DNA of 64,000 nt from Streptomyces sp. NBC_00443. GTDB lineage: Bacteria; Actinomycetota; Actinomycetes; Streptomycetales; Streptomycetaceae. The translations under genes and the position numbers were made by a program. The DNA lies in assembly GCF_036014175.1 (NCBI RefSeq), contig NZ_CP107917.1, positions 2,170,001-2,234,000 of the forward strand, in the 5' to 3' direction. The notes under the pieces were generated by a model. The model worked only from the letters and a program-made list of their open reading frames with translations. It had not been told where the DNA came from and made no database searches. This document shows, piece after piece, positions 31,148-44,931 of the stretch; the first letter of the stretch is position 1, and the number at the start of each line of letters is the position of its first letter.

Positions 31148-34100
31148 TCAGTCGAGTTCGTCGAAAAGGGCGAAGAGTTCCTCGTCGGTCGCCGAGTCCA
31201 GGTCCGACTCGTCGGCCGGATCGCCGGCGCCGTCCGCCACGGCCGTGAGCGCTCCTTCGGCCAGGCGCAGCAGTTCACGCAGGCTGGATGCCACCTGGGT
31301 CCGGGTGGCCTCGTCACCGGCGGCGAGGGCCTCGATGGCCGTCCTGGCGCGTGCCAGGTCGGCGAGGACGGGGCCGGCCGGCGTGGCGGACTCCTCGCCC
31401 GCGGTGATCTCGTCGGCGAGATGTCCGGCCAGGGCGGCCGGCGTGGGGTAGTCGAAGACGAGCGTTGAGGGCAGCCGTAGACCGGTCGCGGCGTTGAGCT
31501 TGTTGCGCAGCTCCACCGCGGTCAGCGAGTCGAAGCCCAGCTCCTGGAACGAGCGCTCGGAGTGCACCGCGTCCTGCCCGGTGTGGCCGAGCACGTCGGC
31601 GGCCTGGACGCGTACCAGGTCGGCGAGGGCCGCCGCGCGCTCGTCCGGTCCGAGTGCGGCGAGCTGCCGTATCAGGCCGACCGCGCTGTCGGCCGCCTGG
31701 TCGTTCGCGCCGGTCGTGCGGCGGGGCGGGGCGGGTGCCAGGTGGCGCAGCAGTGGATGCGCCCGCTCGCCCTGACGACGCAGCACCTGGGTGTCCAGGT
31801 GCACCGCCGCCGTCACCGCCTCAGGCCCGACGACGGCCGCGTCGAACAGGTCCATCGCCGTGTCCGAGGGCAGCGGCCGCAGCCCGAGCCGGGCCAGCCG
31901 TCGCAGGTCCGCCTCCGACAGGCCGCCGCTGATCGTGCTCGACTCCTGCCACAGTCCCCACGCCACCGATGTGCCGGGCAGCCCGGACGCGCGGCGGTGG
32001 GCCGCCAAGGCGTCCAGGAAGGTATTGCCCGCCGCGTAGTTGGCCTGGCCGGCATTGCCGATGAGCCCGGCGATGGAGGAGTACAGCACGAACGCCGACA
32101 GGGGCAGCTCGCGCGTCAACTCGTGCAGGTTCCAGGCCGCGTCGATCTTCGGCCGCACCACCGCATGCAGCCGTTCCGCGGTCAGGTCCCCGATGACGGT
32201 GTCGTCCAGGACGCCCGCGGTGTGCACCACCGCGCACAGCGGGGCGTCCTGCGGCACACGTTCCAGGACGGCGGCCAGCTCGGCACGGTCGGCGACATCG
32301 CAGGCCGCGAAGTCGACCACGGCGCCCAGCTCCTCCAGTCGCGCGCGCAGCGCGTCGGCGCCCGGGGCGTGGGCACCGCGTCGGCTGAGCAGCAACAGGC
32401 GCCGTGCTCCGTGCTGGGCCACCAGGTGCCGGGCGACCAGGGCGCCCAGCGTGCCGGTCGCGCCTGTCACCAGCACGGTGCCCCGGTCCCAGCCAGGTTC
32501 GGCGCTCTCCCCGGCTTCGGCCGTGGGGCGGGCCAGGCGCGGCGTCAGCAGCCGTCCGTCCCGGATCGCGATCTGGGCCTGGCCGCTGTGCACGGCGTCG
32601 GCGACCTGCCGGAAATCCATCTCGGTCCGGGACGCCGGGTCGGCGTCGACCAGGACGACGCGGTCGGGGTTCTCGCTCTGTGCGACGCGCAGCAGTCCCC
32701 ACAGTCCCGCGTGGGCGAGCTCCGGCACGTCCTCGCCGGCCAGGGCCGACACGGCGCCCCGGGTCACCACGACCAGCCTGGCCGCGGCCAGCCGCCGGTC
32801 GGCCAAGAACTCCCGCACCAGTTCCAGCCCCCGGTTCAGGACGTGGCGGGCGGCCGCGGGCAGGCCCGCACCGGAGGCGGTGGCTTCCTCGGGGTTTCGG
32901 GTGCCCACACGACCGTGTGCGCCCCGGCCTCGGCCACTGCCCCCAGGTCCGGGTACGACGGCTTCGGCGCGTGCGCCCACCGGCCCACGACGGACCAGCC
33001 GGAGGTGTCCGGCTCCGAGCCGGTGTCCGGCACGTCGGCCGCCCACCGCACCGCGAACAGGCCGTCTCGTCCGGCACCGGCGAGGCGCAGCGCGTCGCGC
33101 GCCAGCGGGCGCAGCACCAGCGACCCCGCCGACAGCACCGGCATGCCCGCGCCGTCGGCCACCGTCACGCCCGCTTCCAGCGTCTCGGGCTGCGGCTGCG
33201 TCACCGCGAGACGGACCCTGAGCACCGCGGCGCCCGCCGCGTGCACCCGTACGTCGGACCAGGCGTAGGGGATCCTGGCCGACACGGTCTCGTCGTCCGC
33301 CACTCCGGGCAGCAGCGCGTGCAGGGCCGCGTCCAGGGCCGCCGGGTGCAGCAGGTACGCGCTCGCGCTGTCGCGCAGGGCGTCGGGCAGCGTGATCTCG
33401 GCGTACAGCTCACCCGGGGTGCGCCACAGCCGTCGCAAACCGCGGAAGGCGGGGCCGTAGGCGTAGCCGTGCTCGACGAGCCGCTCGTAGGCGGTGCTCA
33501 GGTCGATCTCGTCGGCTCCGGCCGGTGGCCATGCCACGAGTGCGGTGTCACCGCCGGTGGGCTGCTCGGAGTCGAGCGTGCCGCCGGCGTTGAGGACCCA
33601 GTCGCCGTCCGCGGTGCGCGAGTGGATGTCCAGGGTGCGTGCCGACCGCTCGTCGGGGGCGCCGACGGCGACCTGCAACTGGACGCCCTCGTCGGCCGAC
33701 AGCACGAGCGGGGCGGCCAGGTTCAGTTCGGCGACCCGTTCCGCGCCGACCTGCTCCGCGGCCCGCACGGCCAGTTCGAGCAGCGCCGTGCCGGGCAGCA
33801 GTGCCGACCCGGCGATGACGTGGTCCGCCAGCCACGGCTGCGTACGCAGGGAGAGGCGTCCGGTGAACAGTGTCTCGTCCCGGCCCGCGACGCCCACGGC
33901 TGCCCCGAGCAGCGGGTGGTCTGCCGCGGTCAGGCCCAGGCCGGTGATGTCGCCGGTCGTGGCCGGCGCGTCGAGCCAGTACCGGGAGTGCTGGAAGGCG
34001 TAGGTGGGCAGCGGTGTCCGGTGTGCCGCGGGCAGGGCGGCCGGCCAGTCGACCTCGGCACCACCCATCCACAGCAGCGCGAGGGCACCGGTGACGGTCT

Positions 34101-37100
34101 CGGTTTCCGGCCGACCCTTGCGCAGGGCCGGGATCAGGACACCGGGTTCCTCCTCGTCGAGGGCTTGCTGGGTCAGTGCGGTAAGGGTGCCGTCCGGACC
34201 CAACTCGACGAAACGGGTCACACCCTGCTCCCGCAGACACCGCACACCATCATGGAACCGCACCGCTTCACGGATATGACGCGCCCAGTAATCCGGCGAA
34301 GCCAGATCCTCGGCCCCCGCCACCACACCCGTGACGTTCGACACCACCGGGATACGCGGCACACCGAACGCCAGTCCCGCAGCCACCTCCCGGAACTCCC
34401 CCAACACCCCCTCCATGTGCGGCGAATGAAACGCATGCGACACCACCAACCGCCGCGTCCGCACTCCCTTCTCCCGCCACACCCGCACGGCCTCCTCCAC
34501 CGCACCGGCATCACCCGACACCACCGTCGCCAACGGACCATTCACCGCAGCAACCACCACCACACCAAGACCGGCATCCACCCCCTCCAACGACGCCGCA
34601 ACCTCCAACTCCCCCGCCTCGATCGCCGCCATCGCACCACCGGAACGAGCCGACTGCATCAACCGACCCCGCTCAGCCACCAACACACACGCATCCGCCA
34701 GACCCAACACCCCCGACACATGCGCCGCCACCACCTCACCCACCGAATGACCCAACAGGAAGTGCGGCGTCACACCGTGGTGCTCGAAGAGGCGGAACAG
34801 CGCCACCTCCAGGGCGAACAGGGCGGCTTGCGTGTACGCGGTCTCGTCCAGCAGTGCGGCCCGCGCCGACCCTTCCTCGGCGAACAGGACGTCCCTGAGA
34901 GGGTGTTCCAGACGGGCGTCCAGCTCGGCACAGACCTCGTCCAGGGCACGGGCGAAGACCGGCTGGGCCGCGTACAGCTCCCGCCCCATGCCCAGCCGTT
35001 GCGCCCCCTGCCCGGTGAACAGGAACGCTGTCCTGCCCGGCTGCTTGGCCCCGCCCCGCACCACCTGGGGCGAGGACGTTCCCTCGGCCAGGGCGTCCAG
35101 TGCGGCCAGCAGCGAGGTCCGGTCGCTGCCGAGTACGGCGGCGCCGTGGTCCATGACAGCGCGGCCGGTGGCCAGGGAGTACGCGATGTCGGCGGGGGCG
35201 AGTTCGGCGTGCTCACTGACGTGGGCGTGCAGGCGTCGGGCCTGTGCGCGCAGAGCCTGTGGAGTGCGTGCCGTGAGGATCCACGGCACCGTGGTTCCGT
35301 CGGCGGGAGTGGCGTCGTCGGCCGGTGCGGCCGGAGCGGTCACCTGCGGCGCCTCTTCGATGATGACGTGGGCGTTGGTGCCGCTGATCCCGAAGGACGA
35401 GACACCGGCCCGGCGCGGTCGGCCCGGGACGGCAGGCCACTGCCGGTCCTCGGTCAGCAGCGTCAGCGCGCCCGCGTCCCAGTCGACGTGCCGGGAGGGC
35501 TCGTCCACGTGCAGCGTTCTGGGGAGGACGCCGTGGCGCATCGCCTGGACCATCTTGATGATGCCGCCCACACCCGCGGCGGCCTGAGCATGCCCGATGT
35601 TCGACTTCAACGACCCCAGCCACAACGGCCGATCCGCACTCGGACGCTCCTGACCATAGGTGTTCAACAACGCCTGCGCCTCGATCGGATCACCCAACGT
35701 CGTACCCGTACCATGCGCCTCCACCACATCCACATCCGCCGCACCCAGCCGCGCATTCGCCAACGCCTGACGAATCACCCGCTCCTGCGACGGACCGTTC
35801 GGCGCCGTCAACCCATTACTCGCACCGTCCTGATTCACGGCCGAACCCCGCACCACCGCAAGCACCGCATGCCCATTGCGCCGCGCATCCGACAACCGCT
35901 CCACCAGCAGCAGCCCCACACCCTCCGACCAGCCGGTGCCGTCCGCCGACGCGGAGAACGCCTTGCACCGCCCGTCCTCGGCCAGCCCACGCAACCGGGA
36001 GAACTCGACGAACGTCGTCGGCTGTGCCATGACGGTCACGCCGCCGGCGAGCGCGAGGTCGCACTCACCGCCGCGCAGGGCATTCGCCGCCAGGTGCAGA
36101 GCCACCAGCGACGACGAGCACGCCGTGTCGATCGTCATCGCGGGCCCTTCGAGGCCGTATGTGTAGGCGATGCGCCCGGACAGGACGCTGGAGAGGTTGC
36201 CGGCGAGCAGGAAGCCCTCCAGCTCGCCGGCGGAAGAGGCGATCCGGGCGGCGTAGTCGTCGTACATCGCCCCGGTGAAGACGCCGGTGCGCGACCCCCG
36301 CAACGAGCCCGGATCCACCCCCGCGCTCTCGAACACCTCCCACGCCGTCTCCAGCAACAACCGCTGCTGCGGATCCACCGCCGTCGCCTCACGCGGCGAC
36401 ATCCCGAAAAACTCCGGATCAAACAGATCCGCATCATGCAAAAACCCACCATGCCGCGTGTAACTCGCCCCCACACGCTCCGGATCAGGATCGAACAACC
36501 CCTCCAGATCCCACCCCCGATTCGAAGGGAACCCACTGACCGCGTCCACCCCACCGGCCACCAACCGCCACAACCCCTCCGGCGACGACACACCACCCGG
36601 GAAACGGCACGCCATCCCCACAACCGCGATCGGCTCGTCCGTGGCGCCCAGGGGCCGGGTGTGTCCGGTCGTGGCCGGCTTGCCCTGCTCGACGACGCGT
36701 TCCAGAAGGTAGGTGGCCACGGCGTCCGGCGCGGGGTGGTCGAAGACGAGGGTGGCGGGCAGCCGCAGGCCGGTGGCCCGGGTGAGCTGGTTGCGCAGTT
36801 CGACGGCGGCCATGGAGTCGAAGCCGATGTCGCTGAAGGCCCGCTCCGGGGCGATGGCACCGGCGCCCGGGTGCCCCAGGACGGCGGCGACCTTGCCTCG
36901 GACGAATTCGAGGACGGCTTCCTTGCGCGCCTCGGCGGGGAGCTGGGCGATGTGGCGCGTCCAGTCGGACGCTGCCGCGGCGGTCGGCCGGGACTGCGCC
37001 GCGGCCGGCCGGGTGCGCGGTGCGAGGTCGCGCAGGAGCGGGTGCGTCGCGTCGGCCGCCGTCCTCACCGGCCCCAGGGGTACGAGGGCCAGCAGCGGGG

Positions 37101-40100
37101 TGTCCGCGGCCAGGGCGGCGTCGAACAGGACCAGGCCGCGCTCGGGGGTGAGTGGGGTGATGCCGGCGTGCTCCCAGCGGGCCGTCTCGGCGTCGCTGAG
37201 GGTGGCGCCCATGCCGCGATCGGTGTCCCACAGGCCCCAGGCCAGGGAGGTCGCGGGCAGGCCGCGGGCACGCCGGTGCTGCGCCAGGGCGTCCAGCGAG
37301 GTGTTGGCGGCCGCGTAGTTGGCCTGGCCGGCGGTGCCGAGGAGGCCGGTGACCGAGGAGAACAGCACGAAGGCGCGCAGGTCGAGGCCCTCGGTGAGGT
37401 CGTGCAGGTGCCGGGCGGCGTCCGCCTTGGGCGCCAGGACGGCGTCCAGGCGCTCGGGCGTCAGCGACAGGACGGTCGAGTCGTCCAGGACGCCGGCGGT
37501 GTGCACCACAGCGGTCAGGGGCCGGTCCCTCGGGACGGAGTCCAGGAGCGCCGCGAGAGCTGCGCGATCGGTGACGTCGGTTGCGGCGATGCGCACCTGT
37601 GCACCCAAGTCGGCCAGTTCGGCGGCGAGTTCGCTCGCGCCGGGCGCGTCGGGGCCGCGTCGTGCGGCCAGCAGGAGGTGGCGTACACCGTGTTCGGTGA
37701 CCAGGTGGCGGGCGAGCAGCGCGCCGAGGGCGCCGGTGCCGCCGGTGATCAGGACCGTGCCGTCCGGGTCGAGGCCGGTCGGGTCCGCACCCGTGCCGGG
37801 GGTGGCCGGCCCGAGTCGGGGCGCCTTCAAACGGCCCGCGCGCACGGCGATCTGGGGCTCGCCGGTGGCGAGTGCGGCGGCGAGCTGCTCGTCGGTGGAG
37901 TCGGTGTCGACGTCGACGAGGACCAGGCGGTCGGGATGCTCGGACTGTGCGGCGCGCACGAGCCCCCACACCGAGGCGCTCGCAAGGTCGGTGATGTCCT
38001 CGCCGGGCAGGACACCGATCGCCGAACGCGTCACCAGAGCCAGGCGCGCGTCGGAGAACCTCTCGCCGGTCAGGAACTCCTGGACCAGGCGCAGGGCGCG
38101 GTGCGCGGCGGCGTGCCCGCCTTCCTCGAGCGACGGCAGGTCGTAGAGGCGTACGACGACGGTGTCGGCCGGTGCGACGGCGCCGAGGTCCTCGGCCGCC
38201 TCGACCCAGTTGGCGGGCGCCTGCCCGGGTGCCGGGGCGAGGGCCGGCCACCGCACCTCGTACAGCGCGGAGTCGGTCGCGGGGGCAGGGGTGGCCGGGA
38301 GGTTCCTGGCGACGGGGCGCAACGTCAGCGCTGCCACGTCTGCCACCGGGGCGCCGGTGGGGTCGGTCAGGGAGAGGGCGAACGTGTCGGTGCCCCGGGG
38401 GCTGATCCGGACCCGCAGTTCGGTGGCGCCCGTGGCGTGCAGCGTGACGCCGGACCAGGCGAACGGCAGCCGGATCGAATCGCCGGGGTCGGCGGGTGCG
38501 GCGCGCAGGACCAGAGGGTGGAGGGCGGCGTCGAACAGGGCGGGGTGCAGGGCGAAGCGGTCGGCGCCGTCCTGGCCGGGCTCGGGCAGCCGTATCTCGG
38601 CGTACAGGTCCTGGCCGTCGCGCCAGGCGGCCACCAGGCCCTGGAAGGCGGGACCGTAGCCGTAGCCCAGTCCTGCCAGGCGGGGGTAGACGTCGGTGAG
38701 CGGCTCGGGTTCGGCCGTGGCGGGCGGCCAGGAGGCCGCATCTTCGGCCGCCGGTGCCGGGACGTCCTGCCGGGTGAGGGTGCCCGTGGCATGCCGGGTC
38801 CACTGGCGGCGGGCGGTGGCGTCGGTGTCGGTGTCGGGAGTGGCGTGGATGGTGAAGGCCCGTCGGCCCGAGGTGTCGGGCGCGCCGACCGTCACCTGGA
38901 CGCGAACGCTCTGCCCGGCGGCCAGCGGCAGGGGGGCCTGCAGCGTGAGGTCCTCGACGTGCGGTGCGTCCGTGACGTCGCCTGCGGCGAGGGCGAGTTC
39001 CAGGAAGGCGGTGGCCGGCAGCAGCACGGTGCCTTCGATGGCGTGGTCGGCGAGCCACGGGTGGCTGCTCAGGGAGAGACGGCTGGTGAGGACGGTGTCG
39101 TCGCTGTCGGCCAGTTCGACGACGGTGGCGAGCAGGGGGTGGTCGGCGGTGTCCAGGCCGAGGCCGCGCGGGTGCACGGGGGGCTGAGGGGCCAGCCAGA
39201 AGTGTTCCCGCTGGAACGGGTAGGTGGGCAGGTCGAGGAGGCCCGCGCCGGGGAAGAAGCCGGTCCCGTCGAGGGGGGCGCCGGCCGTGTGGGCGCGGGC
39301 GACGCCCTCGGCCAGGGTGAGGGTCTCGGGGCGGCCCGGGCGCAGCAGGGCGAAGGCGGTCGTACGGTCGCCTGTGTCGTCGAGGGCGCCGTGGACGAGC
39401 GCGGTGAGCACGGCGTCGGGTCCGAGTTCGACGAAGACGTCGGTGCCGTGGCGGGCCAGTTCCCGGGTGGCGTCCAGGAAGCGCACTCCGGCGCGGATCT
39501 GCCTGCTCCAGTAGTCCGGCGACATCAGCTCGGCCGGGTCCGCGAGCCTGCCGGTCACGGTGGACACCAGGGGGATGGCGGCCGGCTGGAGGGCGAGCCC
39601 TGCGGCGGTCTCGCGGAACTCGTCGAGGATGCCGTCCATGTGCGGCGAGTGGAACGCATGGCTCACCTTCAGCTCGGTGGCCTTGCGTCCTCGTGCCCGC
39701 CAGATCTCGCCGACGGCCCGTGCGGTGTCGGCGTCGCCGGAGATCACCACGGAGCGCGGGCCGTTGACGGCGGCGATGGACACCGCGTCCTCGTGGCCGG
39801 CCAGCGTGGGCAGCACTTCCTCCTCGGCTGCCTGCACGGCGATCATGACGCCGGCGGAGTCGGCGGAGGCCATCAGACGGGCGCGGGCGGTGACGAGGGC
39901 GGCGGCGTCGTCGAGGGTGAGTACCCCGGCCGCGTGGGCTGCGGCGAGTTCGCCGATGGAGTGTCCGGCCACGAAGTCCGGCGTCATGCCGTGGTGGGCG
40001 AGGAGCCGGAACAGAGCGACTTCGAGGGCGAACAGGGCGGGCTGGGTGTAGGCAGTCCGATGCAGCAGGGCGGCGTCCGGGTCGTCCTCGGCGGCGAACA

Positions 40101-43100
40101 TCACCACGCGCAGGGGTCGTTCCAGGCGGTCGGCGAACGCGGCGCACACCTCGTCCAGCGCCTTGGCGAAGACAGCGTCGGCGGCGTACAGCTCGCGGCC
40201 CATACCGTTGCGCTGGGCGCCCTGGCCGGTGAACAGGAAGGCGGTGCGGGTGGCGTCGGCGGCCCGGCCGGTGATGAGGTTCGCCGCTGTGTCCCCGGCG
40301 GCCAGCGCCTCCAGGGCCGTCAGGCGCTCCTCGACCGTGTCGCCCAGGAGGGCGGCCCGTTCCGCGAAGGTGGTGCGGGTGGCGGCCAGCGACCGGCCGA
40401 CGGCGGTGGCGTCGGCGTCCGCGCCGAGCCGCGCGCGCAGACGTGCGGCCTGGGCACGCAGCGCCGGCAGATCGCGAGCGGACAGCAGCCAAGGACCCGG
40501 GACGCCGGTGCGGGGGCCGGGCTCGGGCTCGGGCTCGGTCACCGGCTCGGCGGCGGGGTCGTGTTCCAGGACGACGTGCGCGTTGGTGCCGCTGATCCCG
40601 AAGGAGGAGACGGCCGCCCGGCGCGGCCGCTCGCCCGTGTCGGGCCAGGCCGTGGTGTCCGTGAGCAGGGAGACCGGCCCGGCGGACCAGTCCACATGCG
40701 GGGTGGGCTCGTCCACGTGCAGCGTCCTGGGCAGGACACCGTGCCGCATGGCCTGCACCATTTTGATGACACCGCCGACGCCGGCGGCGGCCTGGGTGTG
40801 CCCCAGGTTGGACTTCAGCGAGCCCAGGCGGAGCGGCGCGGAGACGTCCCGGCCACGGCCGTACGTGGCCATGATCGCCTCGGCCTCGATCGGGTCGCCG
40901 AGCCGGGTGCCGGTGCCGTGTGCCTCCACGGCGTCCACGTCGGTGGCGGTGAGGCGGGCGTCGGCCAGGGCCTGGCGGATGACGCGCTGCTGGGCCAGCC
41001 CGCTGGGCGCGGTCAGGCCGTTGCTCGCGCCGTCCTGGTTGACCGCGGAGCCCCGGATGACGGCGAGGACCTTGTGGCCGTGGCGGCGGGCGTCCGACAG
41101 CCGCTCGATGAGCAGCATGCCCACGCCCTCGCTCCAGCCGGTGCCGTCGGCGGCGGCCGCGAAGGACTTGCAGCGTCCGTCGGGGGCCAGGCCGCGCTGG
41201 CGGGAGAACTCGACGAACATGCCGGGAGACGACATGACGGTGGCGCCGCCGGCCAGAGCCAGGTTCGTCTCCCCGGCGCGCAGCGACCGGATCGCGAGAT
41301 GCAGGGCGACCAGGGAGGACGAGCAGGCCGTGTCGACCGTCACCGCCGGGCCGAGCAGACCGAGTTGGTAGGCGATGCGCCCGGACATCACACTGGACGT
41401 GCTGCCGGTGAGGACGTGGCCGTGGACGCTGTGCGGCGCGTCCTGCAGCCGGGGCCCGTACTCCAGCGCGGTGGCGCCCACGAAGACGCCGGTACGGGTG
41501 CCGTGCAGGGAGGCGGGCAGCACGCCGGCGCGTTCGACGGCCTCCCACGAGGTCTCCAGCAGCAGCCGCTGCTGCGGGTCCATGGCCAGTGCCTCGCGCG
41601 GTGAGATCCCGAAGAAGGCGGCGTCGAACTCCCCGGCGTCGTGCAGGAATCCGCCGTGGCGTACGGCGCTCTTGCCCTGCCGGCCGGGGTCGGGGTCGTA
41701 CAGGTCGGCGTCCCAGCCGCGGTTGTCGGGGAACGCGGAGATGGCGTCGGCCTCGTCGACGAGGAGCCGCCACAGATCTTCCGGTGCCGCGATGTCGCCG
41801 GGGTAGCGGCAGGCCATGCCGATGATCGCGATGGGCTCATCGCCCGCGGTGCCGGGGCCGTCGGAACCCTCGTGCCCGGCGCCGAGGAGTTCGGCCGTGA
41901 CGAACTCGGCGAGGTCGGCGGGCGTGGGGTGGTCGAAGAGCGCTCCGGTGGGCAGCCGAAGACCGGTGGCGGCGGCCAGGGAGGCACGCAGTTCGGTGAG
42001 CATCAGGGAGCTGAAGCCCAGCTCGCTGAAGGCGGTGCGGGCGGCGACGTGCTCGTCGGACGCGTAGGCCAGTACGGCCCTGATGTGGGCGTCGACGAGT
42101 TCGCGCACGGCACGTGCGCGGTCGGCGGCGGGCAGGCCCGCCAGGTGTGCGCCCGGCTCGCCGCGCTCGCTCGGCACGGTGTCGGCGTCCGTGCCCTCCA
42201 CACCGGTGAGGGCTTTCGGTGCCTCGACGGGCCTGACCGGTCCGGCTGCCGGGGTGTGCCTCGAGCCGGCGCGTGCGGTGGTGTCGAACCAGTGGTGCCT
42301 GCGCTGGAAGGCGTAGGTCGGCAGGTCGACGCGGCGGGCGCCGTGCGCCTCGTACAGGGCGCCCCAGTCCACCTCGGCGCCGTGGACGAACGCTGTGGCC
42401 AACGCGGTCAGCAGGCTCTGCGGCTCGGGCCGGTTGCGGCGCAGCACGGAGACGGCCGTGGCGGCGTCGGGGCCCCGGAGGCTGTCGTGGGTGAGCGCGG
42501 ACAGGACGCTGTCGGGCCCGATCTCGACGAAGGTGGTGACGCCCTCCGCCTCCAGTCGGCGGATGCCGTCGGCGAAGCGGACGGTCTGCCGGATGTGCCG
42601 GACCCAGTACCCCGGTGTGCTCAGGTCCCGCCCGTCGGCGAGCGCGCCGGTGACGTTGGAGACCACGGGGATGGCCGGGGCGCGGTATGCGAGGCCGGAG
42701 ATCGCCTCGTGGAACTCGTCGAGGACGTCGTCCATGTGCGGCGAGTGGAAGGCGTGGCTGACGGTGAGCCGCGTGGTCTTGCGGCCCTGTGCGCGCAGCC
42801 GCTCGGCGACGGCCTCGGCCGCCTCCGCGTCGCCGGAGATCACAGTGGAGCGCGGGGAGTTGACGGCGGCGACGGCCACCGTCCCCTGATGGTCCGCGAG
42901 CAGGGCGGAGACCTCGTCCTCCGTCGCCTGTACGGCGATCATCGCGCCGCCGGCCGCGGCGGACTGCATCAGGCGGGCGCGCGCGGTGATCAGGACGGCC
43001 GCATCGGCCAGGTCCAGGACTCCGGCCACGTGGGCGGCCGTGACCTCGCCCACGGAGTGGCCCGCGACGAAGTCCGGGCGGACGCCGAAGGACTCCAGGA

Positions 43101-44931
43101 GCCGGAAGAGAGCCACCTCCACGGCGAACAGGGCGGGCTGCGTCTGTGCCGTCTCGTCCAGGCCGTCGCCGGTGCGCACGGTGTCCGCCACCGGCCCGTC
43201 CAGATACGGGTCGAGGGCGGCGGCCACCTCGTCGAACGCGGCCGCGTAGACGGGGAACGCCTCGTACAGTTCCTGCCCCATGCCGAGGTGCTGGGCGCCC
43301 TGACCGGTGAACAGGAAGGCCGTACGTCCCTCGCGGACGCTGCCGGTGACCACGGCGGGCGACGGGGAGTCTCCGGCGAGGGCGGCGGTGCCCGCGAGCA
43401 GGCCCGGTGCGTCGGGTGCGAGCACCACGGCGCGATGCCGCAGGACGGCTCGAGTGCGGGCCAGGGACCAGCCCACGTCGACGGGTGAGGCCTCGGTGAC
43501 GGCCGGGGAGGTACGCAGGCGGTCCGCCTGGGCACGCAGGGCGCCCTCGTCGGCGCCCGAAAGCACCCAGGGCAGCACGGGTGGCACGGTGCGGGCCCGG
43601 CGCAGTTCCGTGACGCTCGCCACGGGGTTCTCGCCGACCACGACGTGGCAGTTGGTGCCGCCCATACCGAAGGAGCTGACGCCAGCCACCAGCGGACGCC
43701 CGAAATCGGGCCAGGCGGTCAGTTCGCCCTGCACGCGCAGGCCCAGCTCGTCCAGGTTGATGGCGGGGTTGGGCGTCTCGAAGTTCAGGCTCGGCGGCAG
43801 CGCGCGATGGTGGATGCTCAGCAGGGTCTTGATGAGCCCGGCGATGCCCGCCGCGCCCTCCAGGTGCCCGATGTTGGTCTTCACCGAGCCGACGCGCACG
43901 GCGTCGCCGGCCGGTCGGCCGGCACAGGCGCCGAGGGCCGAACCAAGCGCCGTGGCCTCGATGGGGTCGCCGACGGGGGTACCGGTGCCGTGCAGCTCCA
44001 CATACTGCACATCCTCGACGTCGACGCCGGCCCGTTCGCGGGCGGTACTCAGGACCTGTTCCTGGGCGATCCGGCCCGGCACCGTCAGATGGGTGGTGGC
44101 GCCGTCGTGGTTGACCGCGCTGCCGCGGATGACGCCGTAGATCCGGTCCCCGTCGGCCAGGGCCCGCCGCAACGTCTTCAGTACGACGACGCCGCCGCCC
44201 TCGCCGGGCACGAAGCCGTTGGCGCGCGCGTCGAAGGTGTAGGTGGTCCCGTCCGGGGACAGCGCGCCGAACAGCTGCTCGGTGATGGTGTGCTCGGCGA
44301 GCAGATTGAGGTTCACCCCGGCGGCGAGAGCGGCGGTGGATTCGCCGCCGCGCAGGCTCTCGCAGGCCAGGTGCACGGCGACCAGCGAGGATGACTGGGC
44401 GGAGTCCACGGTCATGCTCGGCCCGTGCAGCCCCAGGTGGTGGGAGACCCGGTTGGCGATGAGGCCGCGGTTGACGCCGGTCATGGTGTGCTGGGTGAGG
44501 GCCTCGACGCCCTGCTGGTGGAGCAGGGTGGTGTAGTCGTCGCGCAGGGTCCCCACGAACACGGCGGTCCTGCTGTTCCGCAGGGACGCCGGCACGATTC
44601 CCGCGTCCTCCAAGGCCTCCCAGGCGAGTTCCAGGACGAGGCGCTGCTGCGGGTCCATGGCGGCCGCCTCGCGGGGCGAGACGGCGAAGAAGGCGGAGTC
44701 GAAGCCGCCCACGTCCGGTAGGAATCCGCCACGCGTGATCGCGGGGGGCACGGCCGGGGCGAAGCGGCCCTCGGGTACGTCGGTGATGGCGCTGGTGCCG
44801 CTGCGCAGCAGCTCCCAGAACGCCGCGGCGGACGAGGCCCCGGGGAATCGGCAGGAGAGTCCCACGACGGCGATCGGCTCGTCGCGCTCGGGGGAGCTGT
44901 CAACAGCCGCCGGACCATGCTCGCTCATCAT
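31148..44931 (-). CDS. Type I PKS, loading module and modules 1-2 (KSQ-AT-ACP; KS-AT-DH-KR-ACP; KS-AT-DH-KR-ACP), frameshifted before KR2
   Basis: About 4594 aa if one base is restored near 32891..32894. Loading module: KSQ with Gln in DSAQSSS (about 179), AT GHSVGE (626) and HAFH (726), ACP GFSSL (973); KSQ decarboxylates malonyl to an acetyl starter. Module 1: KS Cys about 1202, malonyl AT (GHSIGE, HAFH), DH with intact [10 protein letters not shown] (1963), KR with LDD and NYAAAN (2539), ACP (2704). Module 2: KS Cys about 2938, malonyl AT (3395, 3500), [12 protein letters not shown] (3704), KR with LDD and NYAAGN (4299), ACP (4467), C-terminal docking region. Both extension modules should form double bonds. 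In the given sequence the frame shifts at a CCCC run (coding strand) between DH2 and KR2; adding one C joins ETP to EEATASGAG in the conserved linker. ATG 44931 (or 44928) follows GGAAGTTC. Confidence 0.9.
34155..34763 (-). repeat. AT segment of module 2 nearly identical to module 3
   Basis: This is the partner of 28508..29116, at a constant offset of 5647 bp. Sharp identity edges at both ends (divergence begins right after the GHSVGE region) suggest a conversion tract rather than whole-module duplication. Confidence 0.9.
35524..35976 (-). repeat. KS segment of module 2 nearly identical to modules 3 and 4
   Basis: Third copy of the KS block at 24384..24836 and 29865..30317. The three-way identity covers the KS C-terminal half, including the [12 protein letters not shown] region. 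Confidence 0.85.

Noticed and set aside
32880..32900. Programmed ribosomal frameshift in the PKS
   Set aside because: There is no slippery heptamer with a downstream pseudoknot that I can see, and four other one-base shifts in the window suggest sequence error instead.
32404..41604. A 3066-codon open frame on the plus strand opposite the PKS genes
   Set aside because: It is a shadow of the minus-strand PKS caused by G/C at third positions. It has no ribosome site and its translation is low-complexity Gly/Arg/Val with no domain.
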